From positions 1-64,000 of the forward strand of contig LODT01000049.1 of the NCBI GenBank assembly GCA_001606155.1: a stretch of 64,000 nt of DNA. The letters are read 5' to 3'. Below the pieces are notes generated by a model. That model saw nothing but the letters and a program-made list of their open reading frames with translations. It did not search any database and was not told the origin of the DNA. Below, in pieces: positions 55,659 through 64,000 of the stretch; positions within the stretch are counted from its first letter, which is position 1, and each line of letters begins with the position of its first letter. This stretch comes from Tieghemostelium lacteum. Its lineage: Eukaryota; Evosea; Eumycetozoa; Dictyosteliales; Raperosteliaceae. The translations under genes and the position numbers were made by a program.

Positions 55659-58600
55659 ATGGCAGATAAAAAGAAAGGAGGTGCAGGTAATGCACACGAG
55701 GAGAAAGAAGAGATCAAAAAGAATGTAGTAGTTGGAAATTATGTAAGGTTTAAAAAATTGAAATTTGAATGACACAATTGATTTTGTCTCATGATAATCC
55801 ATATGCAGTATTAACAATGATCCGATTGGTTATATTAAATAGAATTTAGGTGTGGCAATTGGTAAAGGTGGATTTGGTACAGTGTACCAAGGATTGGATA
55901 CAGAAAATGGTGATTTTGTAGCTATTAAACAGATTAATTTACAAAAGATTCCAAAAGATCAGTTACAAGGTATCATGAATGAAATTGATTTACTAAAGAA
56001 TTTAAATCACACCAATATTGTAAAATATATAAAATATGTAAAGACAAAGGATAATTTATACATTGTGTTGGAGTATGTTGAAAATGGATCTTTAAGTGGT
56101 ATTATTAAGAAATTTGGTAAATTCCCAGAATCATTGGTATGTGTCTACATTAGACAAGTTTTGGAAGGTCTTGTATATCTACATGAACAGGGTGTGGTGC
56201 ATCGTGATATCAAAGGTGCAAATATTCTCACAACCAAAGAAGGTAAAATTAAATTGGCTGATTTTGGTGTAGCTACAAAATTTGATGATAAAGAAGCAAT
56301 TTCTGTAGTTGGTGTATGTATATCTAAGATTTATATTAATATAAAGATATATATCATAACTCTAAGATTTACTAATATTTAATCAAAAATATTTTAGACA
56401 CCATATTGGATGGCACCAGAGATTATAGAGTTAAATGGTGCAACTACAAAATCAGATATTTGGAGTGTTGGTTGTACTGTTATTGAATTACTTACAGGAT
56501 CACCACCATATTATGATCTAGGTCAAATGCCAGCACTATTTAGAATTGTATCAGATGATTTTCCACCTCTACCAGAAGGTATCTCACCAGCACTTAAAGA
56601 TTGGTTAATGCAATGTTTCCAAAAAGATCCCAATCTTAGAATTTCAGCACAAAAGTTACTAAAACATAGGTGGATTGCATCACAGGTAAAGAAAAAAGTT
56701 GAACAACAAGTTGAGACACCTTCTAATATCGATGATATTGCACGTAATATTCAAGACTACAATCAAAGAATTAATCAATCTAAACACACCCGTAAACCAT
56801 CTATTCATCCAAAATCACCAAAATCCAAACCAATTTTACCCCCACCTGAAGAGGATGAAGATGAGTGGGATGATGATTTTACTCCAAAATCTATAAAGAT
56901 TAATAAGTCACCTGTAGGTCAAAAGAAATTACAGTTACCAGTTCAACAACAACAAAAACCAACAACAACTCCACAAAAGAAACCAGAAACTCCATTGAAA
57001 TTAGCAATTCCAAAACCATCAATTGAACCTGAAGAAGATGAATTGGAATGGGATGATGATTTTAAGACAGTTTCAGATCTAACCAAAGCATTAAAAGATA
57101 AAACTTCATTTGTTGAACAAGAAGATGAAGATTTTAACAGTGGTTTTGATGATCCACCTACTGTTATAAAATTGAATAATGGTGCAAGTTCACCAAGTAC
57201 CACATCAGCTCCACTTAAATTGGCATTGAACAATAATAATAACAAGATGGGAAGTGGAAGTGGTACTGTAAAATCACAAAATTCACAAAAATCTGTTGGA
57301 AGTGCTAGTAGTTCAAGTACACAAAAGGAATCTGTAAAGTCAAATATTGATCAATGGGGTGAAGGTAAAGAGGATGATGAGGATTGGAATGATGTTGCTA
57401 CTATGACATTTGATAAATCAAAATTGGTAAGAAAGGGGTCCGTTAACAAACCAGATCTCTCACAGAGACTAAAGAATAGAATGCAAAATAGTATTGAGAA
57501 ATCTGGTGGTGATGAAGAGGATGAGGATGATCCATTTGCTGATGCTATGGATGATATGGAGGAAGAAAACTTTGATCTTGACAAGAATCTCCTGAAGGAT
57601 AACTATGCAAAAATGTCAGAGGAGATTATCAAACTCATGAATCTCCTTCAACCTGATCAGACTGAAGAGGCACTAAACAGAACTTGCGACCAGTTGATTA
57701 CAATGTTTAAAGAGAACTCTGAGCAAAAGACATTACTTATTCGTAGACATGGTGTTATTCCCATTATGGAGATGTTGGAAGTCAGTAATATTAATGCCAT
57801 GGTACTATGCTCCATTTTGAAGGTTGTCAATCAGATTATTGACAATAACATGGAAATTCAAGAAAACTTGTGTTTGGTAGGTGGTATACCTGCTATTATG
57901 AAGTTCTCAACTAGGGAGTATTCAGCAGGTGTCAGATTGGAAACTGCCAGTTTTATCAGTAAAATGTGTTCAACATCTACCCTCACTCTACAGATGTTCA
58001 TTGCATGTAAAGGTCTACCTATTCTCGTTGATTTCTTGTTGAGTAACTACCAAGAATCTAAAAAACTAGTTCTAATGGCTGTAGATGCAATTATCAATGT
58101 TTTTGAACTACAATCACCAACTCCAAAAAATGACTTTTGTCGTCTGTTTTCAAAATGTGGTCTACTTAAAACCCTTCCTATTGTATTGAGAGATGTCATT
58201 CAAGACCCCGAAGTTGCATCTACATATCCAGATAAGATTATCAATCTGTTTATAATGTTCAGTTCCGCTGATAGTGTTGTTAGGAAGTCAATGTCATCAG
58301 TTGAGGTTATTCGTACTGTTTTAGATACACTTTCACACTTGTCATCTGAACAGTTGGTTAAGGTACTGAAATCAATCAGACAATTGTCCATGGACCATAA
58401 CACACTACAAAATCTTCAAAATGCCGGTACTATTCGTACATTGGTTCCATATCTAGGTCAAAGAACCGGTCCTCATATTGCAGAGATTCATAATCAGGTT
58501 TTGAACACCATGTTCCATTTGTGTCGTTTGGAACCAGAAAGACAATATCAAGCAGCTGTCGATGGTATCATTCCACATTTACAATTCTTTATCACTACAC

Positions 58601-59166
58601 ATTCACCATTGAATCAGTTTGCATTACCTATTATATGTGACTTGGCACACTCCAAGAAAGCCAGAGTTGAACTATGGAAACATGATGGTGTTAACTTCTA
58701 TCTCGATCTTCTAGAGGAAAGATACTGGCAAGTAAATGCCATTGACTCTCTAGCAAGTTGGTTAGTAGACGAAACCTATCGTGTTGAGAAAATCATTGCA
58801 GGCCAACAAGGTATCAAGAGAATCATTAACGCATTCCAGTCTGCTGATGGTCAATCCTTTGCTGGTATTTTAGAACCATTGTTAAAGATTATCAATACCA
58901 GTCCAGTTGTAAATGTACTTTTGGGTACCTCTGCATTGGTCTCTAAAATCTTGGAAAAACTCACACATACCAACCCACAAATACGTTTAAATTTACTCAA
59001 GATTATCACTTCCATTTATGAAGGTCACCAAAATCCCAAGAAACTCATTCAAGATTACAATCTCTATCCAATCATCAAAAATGTTGCCAAAACTGATAAA
59101 TCTATTCTAGTACAAGCTGTTGCCAATAACCTCTTTGAGGCTTTTAATGCAAATTCTGTAATTTAA
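55659..59166 (+). CDS. sepA: SepA/Cdc7-like SIN-pathway protein kinase
   Basis: Exons 55659-55742, 55843-56313 and 56398-59166 join in phase 0 to about 1107 residues. The N-terminus [20 protein letters not shown] is charged. The kinase domain (about 35-290) has the P-loop [37 protein letters not shown] and TPYWMAPEI, followed by [14 protein letters not shown] Pro/Ser/Asp-rich linker repeats the acidic [22 protein letters not shown] motif, and a C-terminal ARM-like helical region follows from about residue 600. The architecture matches D. discoideum SepA (fission yeast Cdc7, plant MAP3K-epsilon), which is needed for cytokinesis. All kinase catalytic residues are present. The minus-strand frames in this gene are shadows. 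Confidence 0.92.
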
Positions 59167-59576
59167 TGTTAATCTAATGGAAAATAAATATATTTATTCG
59201 AATTATTTTCACCTTTATCTCCTTGAAAATGGACCATTTTCACTGAGCTTAAATATTGCAATGGTTGTGTAAAATTTATGTTGTAGAATCTGTAAGGAAA
59301 GAAACGAATAATGATATTAAAAACAAAAAAAAACTCTTCGGCTCTAACTCTCCTCTCTGTTTCTATCAATCAAACCCATATTTCAACTCCACCTAAAAGA
59401 TTCACTCTCTCTCACCTACTACAAAGAATAATTTGATATTTGAATCTTCAATAAAATAGATGTTTAATAATTAATTTTTTTTATCAATTTTTGTTGATAA
59501 CTATTAGAAAAGTTATTGGCACTGTTTTAGAATTTTATTATCCTAACACTGTTGTACTACATTTGATATCTTTATC
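59167..59576. other. Spacer downstream of sepA
   Basis: AT-rich 3' flank. No protein-like frame is seen; 59169-59369 (minus) is biased to Phe and Asn and has no domain. It passes into a relic zone at 59577. Confidence 0.45.
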
Positions 59577-59828
59577 TTACAGAATCACTACGAAGACTTG
59601 GAGATTTTTCTTAAAGAATTCCATGATGCATAAGAATTCTTTAAGAAAAATCTCCAAGTCTTCATCTTGGTTTCCTTCGTAGAATTCTATAGAATGGTAA
59701 ATTTTTAATGATAGATAACCTTTCTTGATTTCATCTTCAGTTCTTTTGTTCTTTAAAATTTCTAGTTCCTTCTTGAGTTCCAGGATCGTATTCTCATAAT
59801 TTGGTTCATTCTTATTTACCTTACTCAT
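59577..59828 (-). pseudogene. Possible retroelement gag-like fragment
   Basis: A short minus-strand reading with coiled-coil (ELKKELEILKNKRTEDEIKK) followed by FYEGNQDEDLEIFLKEF. That segment recalls the 'F-x-G ... E-x-x-x-F-L-x-x-F' pattern of LTR-retrotransposon gag proteins. It overlaps the palindrome, which duplicates part of it in inverted orientation. It is only a fragment. The call is weak; an ordinary gene fragment is also possible. Confidence 0.3.
59592..59663. repeat. Perfect palindrome, 30-bp arms, 12-bp loop
   Basis: Left arm 59592-59621 is the exact reverse complement of right arm 59634-59663, separated by a 12-base loop. Further out, CTACGAAG left of the palindrome pairs with CTTCGTAG at 59674-59681, with about 10 extra bases in between, so the inverted region was longer. 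A recent fold-back duplication or a mobile-element end is the likely origin. Confidence 0.95.
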
Positions 59829-59927
59829 TTAATTTTACTAGCAGGTGATACCAATTGTAAGAATGATTCTATTTATGAGTTGAATGTTTTGATTATGGTT
59901 ATTTTCTCTTTCCATGATTCTTGGGGT

Positions 59928-60136
59928 GTAGTTGATGATGCCTCGTATGTCAAAGTCTAAGGTATCTTTCTTAGTCGCTGATTACGTTGTAGCCTTTTGG
60001 ATTCTTGCGGTTTATATTGACTAAAAATGTTTTGGAAGGGGTAATTTTAGCTGTAGTAGCTTTACAATAGTTGTTTATGATTTCTTCTATTATCTCAGCT
60101 TCTGGTTGGTTTAAGCTGTCGCAAGGCTTACTCTTA
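59928..60136 (-). mobile_element. Antisense fragment of the 37.2-39.1 kb LINE family
   Basis: The reverse complement runs CAGCTTAAACCAACCAGAAG...CATCATCAACTACACCCC and follows 37410-37650 of the LINE copy closely. The fragment matches the segment just after the FADD motif. It has clear differences (a gap of about 16 bases where the other copy has TCTTCGCTGACGACAC, several substitutions and a further gap), so it is an older, independent copy. Nothing of the element's ends was found nearby. Confidence 0.82.
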
Positions 60137-62218
60137 TTTATGAGTTAAAAGGATAATTATTAATTAATTTTGTAAAAGTATTTATATTAATTTTGTAAAG
60201 ATTCTAGAACCTTCTAGAATCTTTTGCTAATATGTATGTTTTAAAAAAAAGATGCAAAGATATAAAAAATTTATTCATAATTAAAACTAAATTGATGAAA
60301 ATACACAATATCTTTAAAATTTATATTGCATTTGGTACAATTTAGAATCTTATTCTTAGGGTTAATAAGGTATTCCTATTAGATTATAAAAAATCTAGCC
60401 AATTTACAAATTTAATTTATATAGTGTATAAAAATAGTTTTTTGGTAATGAAAGCCTTTTTTCTTCTACAATAACATAATAGATTAGATGATAAATAAAC
60501 CCCTAGAGAAATCATGTTTTCCAAATAAAATTTATTTGATTTAAATTAAATTAAATTAAATAAATTATTTTAATTATTTCTAAAGAAAATTATATGATAA
60601 TCCACTGGTATGGTATTGGTACACTTTAATACCAGTGGTAATCCATGGCCAATATTAAACACTAGTTATAAAATCGTGCCTCTTTTGACATCTTTTTTTG
60701 GATAAGATTGAAAATTTCCACAACTGATAAAATAATGTAGAACTCCATTAATTCTATCTATATACAATTAGGTATCATCCTCTTTCACTTTCATTTAAAT
60801 TGATATTGTTATTTTTAAGGCAATTAAAATCAATTCCATTAATAAAATGCAAATATAAATTTTAAAATAAAGAAAGAACGAGAACATATTCTTAACAAAC
60901 TAAAAGTTATATGAATAAGAAAAAAATAACAATTTGGATGGTTATTTTGCAGTTGTGTGTGTTTGGAAGATTTTTCAAAATGTTGTTCTTCACATGCTTC
61001 ATCATACCAAGACTGCTCTACATCCCAAGAACTTCTTTTTTAGTTGAATGAGATACATAATGTGCTACTTAATGTCACATAGGATGGAGTGTTATTATCA
61101 ATAGATGCAAATACTTCAAATAACTAATTTCCCAACAGTAACTAAAGACTATTTTACATCCAGTTGATATAGCCATAATTGTTTATTCAGTCTTGTAGTT
61201 GAAATATAATAGAAATACAACTTGTATTTTCAAATTGCAATACAAAATTAGATTAGTTAAAATCTTTTCATATTTTCTACTTTCATCAAATCTATTCAAC
61301 TTATATATATATATCCTTAAAAATCTAATTTTCCCCTCAAGGTTACTGTTTTTAGATTTTTAAATAAAACAATTATCAACAAGATAGTAATGAGTAATTC
61401 AATATTGGAAGTCTTAAAATTACTTTTAGTGAAAATTCTTGATTTGAAATCAATTCACTGCAAAAGTAGCAATTTATTCAGAATATATACCACCAAATGA
61501 AATATATTTACTTTACCATTTGAATAACATTGAGAGTTTTGTATCTTTTGCAAATTAGGTGTTAAATTGGTTTATACTAAATATAACAACAAGTAAAATT
61601 GTTGAGCTAATGGTATACATAAAAGTATTTAATTTTTAATTGTGGCAAATGGATTCAAAGAATTCAAATAAAGAGAAAATACAAAGAAACTGCTACTTTA
61701 TTATACCCTAAACTTGTGCCGCTATTGTACTTTTATTTTTAATCTTCACAATTACATGAGAAGAGCAATCTTGAGGACATGGGTTACCAAAATAGTAGGT
61801 TTTAATTATAGTTGGTATATTAGTATCCTGAAATATTAATTTGTCACTTATTTGTATATTTGCTGGTGGGTGCAATTAACATTTCCTAGAGTCAATTGAT
61901 TACAAGTCAAAGCAGTACCATTGATTGTTGTGGTCATATATATACTCTATAGCATAGAAATTTGTACCATGTGATTTATCTTGATATCTGATACCACAGT
62001 GAACAAAATTTCCTTCAATTTGTAGAAGGGAAATTAACTTGAATAAGATGTAATACCTGTAAATATAATTTTACTTTTTATTTGAGTTGACAAAATCAAT
62101 TGATAGACAAATATTAAGTGTCTTCATTGTGGAATTAAAAAAAATTTTATTTTTTTTTTTTATAATTTGGTGACTTTCGTTCGTTTTTTTTATTTAAACA
62201 AATCTGATAAAAATAAGA
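60137..62218. other. Gene-poor relic zone
   Basis: About 2.1 kb without an intact gene. Most of it is AT-rich with no readable frame. The last part (about 61690-62040) carries a broken minus-strand reading, listed separately. The promoter of UTP21 must lie in the final few hundred bases. Confidence 0.5.
61690..62040 (-). pseudogene. Broken secreted-type protein remnant
   Basis: Reading on the minus strand gives two protein-like pieces in different frames: HCGIRYQDKSHGTNFYAIEYIYDHNN and, further on, TIIKTYYFGNPCPQDCSSHVIVKIKNKS. The Cys pattern and beta-like composition suggest an extracellular or carbohydrate-binding type protein. I cannot name the family. Stops separate the pieces, so this is a decayed gene. 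Confidence 0.35.
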
Positions 62219-64000
62219 ATGGATACTCATTTATTTACACCATTTAAATCAGTCGGATATATAACTAGTCCAGTTCCATATGCATTAAAACGTCAAGGAT
62301 TAGAAAATTTGTTTATGATTGCAACTGGTAATGAATATAACGTTGTAGAGGTATGTCTTTGTCAATTTACCACATTGCCATTTCTATATAAAATATTAAG
62401 ATATATATAATTTAAAATGAATATAGTCAGGTAAATTAAGAGTAGTAAGAACATCAGAAAAGCAAAATGGTAAAATTAGATCAGTTGCATGGTTTGGTAG
62501 ATTAAATTTAACATCATGTAAAAATGATATATTATTATGGAATACATCAGTAGGTACAAAATATAGTATTGCTTTTGAATTTGAATTTTAGTATTTTTAA
62601 CTTTATGAAATAGTTTTTACAATATACATTTAAAGGTCACTCAAGTAAAGTTACAAAAATCTATGTATTTGATAATATTTTATTATCTTTATCGATGAAT
62701 AATGAGTTTTTTATTTGGGATTTGAAAGCAAAGAAAATTCTACCTAATCAATTACCACCATTTAGTAATTCTCAAAAAGTAACACAGTTTATTCATCCAA
62801 AGGGATATTATAATAAGATTATAGTGGCTTTTGAAAATGGTCAAATTCAATTGTGGAATGTGAAGACTAGACAATTAATATATACATTTAAAGGATGGGG
62901 ATCTGAAGTTACATATTTGGAACAGTCACCAGTACAGGATATAGTTGCTATTGGTTTGGCAGATGGTAGAGTAATTCTACATCATCTTAGATTTGATATG
63001 ACTTTATGTAGTTATACTCAAGAGGGTATGGTTACAAGTATAAGTTTCCGTACTGATGGAACCCATCATATGGCATCTTCAAATAACAATGGTCACATTT
63101 CAGTATGGAATCTCGATAATAAGACTTTGTTTCATGAGTGGAGACCACATAGATCATCCATTGCCAATATTGAGTATCTTCCAGAAGAACCTATTCTAGT
63201 GAGTAACGGTAATGATAATGCTCTTAGAGTATGGTCATTTACAAAATATGATGGATACCCTTATATTCTCAGAGAACTTTCTGGACATTCTGAACCACCT
63301 ACACAATGTCAATTCTATGGTAACTCTAACCCAGATTCCATCATTACAATCTCCAAACACTCCATTCGATCCATTTCAACTAAAGCTGCATCCCACAGCA
63401 AGGAATTCTCACACAAAAAAGAACATTTGAAAATTCTTCAACAGATATCAGTTAATGATCGTAGACATCAGGCATGGGATACAGTAGTAAGTTCCCATAA
63501 AAACGCAAAATCAGCATATTCATGGGATGCCAATCACGCTACTATTAATAGTAAACATAAATACAATTGTAAATCGAACATCAATTGTCTGACATTATCC
63601 AATTGTGGTAATTTTGTCTTTTTGGGACAAGAAAATGGTTGTATTTCAAAATTCAATGTACAATCTGGAATTAAAAGAGCTGATACAAAATTTGACGAAT
63701 CATCTAGAATTGGTAGTATAAGTGCACTGGTTGCTGATCCTATCAACAGATTCCTAGTTTCTGGTAGTACTAGAGGTCAATTAAATTTTTGGAATTTTGA
63801 AACCTTGTCTCTGGAACACACTATAAAATTAGGTTCACCAGTGACCTTAATGGAATTACATAAAGATTCTGGAATGGTTGCAGTGGTTACTGATGAGAAT
63901 ATAATCAGACTTTATGATGTAGATAATAGAAATCTAGTTAGGGAGTTTTCTATTGACAGTAACAGCAGAATCAATGCATTGACTTTTAATCATGATGGTC
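62219..64000 (+). CDS. utp21: UTP21/WDR36, SSU processome WD40 protein (5' part)
   Basis: Exons 62219-62350, 62427-62549 and 62614 onward join in phase 0; the gene runs past the window end. The start, MDTHLFTPFKSVGYITSPVP, and the piece LKRQGLENLFMIATGNEYNVVE, match the Utp21 beginning. WD40 blades follow, including GHSSKVTKIYVFDNILLSLS, KIIVAFENGQIQLWNV, MASSNNNGHISVWNL, PILVSNGNDNALRVWSF and LVSGSTRGQLNFWNF, with the Utp21 motif GHSEPPTQCQFYG. The bridging insert (HSKEFSHKKEHLKILQQISVN) also fits. It acts in the UTP-B subcomplex of the small-subunit processome with UTP18, the first gene of this window. The C-terminal Utp21 domain lies outside. Confidence 0.93.

Noticed and set aside
1-64000. 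CRISPR arrays, rRNA genes and tRNA genes
   Set aside because: No direct-repeat/spacer pattern and no recognisable rRNA or tRNA box was seen by eye. A tRNA or covariance-model search was not possible here, so small RNA genes could be missed.

Overview
The window looks like nuclear DNA of a dictyostelid social amoeba. It is strongly AT-rich, with T/A homopolymer runs between genes, short AT-rich GT..AG introns, and Asn/Thr/Ser-rich simple-sequence tracts inside proteins. It also carries lineage-typical genes: a FbxA/CheaterA-like F-box/WD40 protein, a SepA-like kinase, ComC-like EGF/TIG surface proteins and B-box/kelch-like paralogs. The species cannot be fixed from the sequence alone.

Left part (1-27 kb): after about 1.9 kb without a gene come UTP18 (-), MUS81 (+), a four-exon GH57/deacetylase-like gene (+), a small two-helix membrane protein (-), three tandem B-box proteins (+), a CDC50-type flippase subunit (-), an F-box/LRR-like protein (+), a GTPBP1-type GTPase (-), a START-START-F-box-WD40 protein (-) and a seven-helix TOM1/THH1-type membrane protein (-). 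Several calls below include introns placed by reading phase.

Middle (28-49 kb): three ComC-like surface protein genes (28249-32539 +, 32641-36329 -, 45177-48802 -) make up a cell-surface gene cluster. The two minus-strand copies are tandem paralogs with very similar 3' halves. The interval between them (36.3-45.2 kb) is an accessory island. It holds a decayed scrap of another paralog, a 5'-truncated LINE with a 17-bp target-site duplication, a small SAM-like gene, and a fossil virus-like block. That block (about 39.97-45.07 kb) resembles the morphogenesis module of a Polinton-like virus: penton, major capsid, packaging ATPase, small basic protein and fibre-like protein, all on the minus strand. 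I saw no polymerase or integrase.

Right part (49-64 kb): an oxysterol-binding protein (-), pinin (-), mitochondrial monothiol glutaredoxin (+), mitochondrial ribosomal protein L3 (+), a SepA/Cdc7-type kinase (+), a relic zone with a 30-bp-arm palindrome and a second antisense scrap of the same LINE family, and the 5' part of UTP21/WDR36 (+), which runs off the window. UTP18 and UTP21 both belong to the small-subunit processome. Most remaining genes are ordinary housekeeping genes. The accessory interest lies in 28-49 kb and 59-62 kb.
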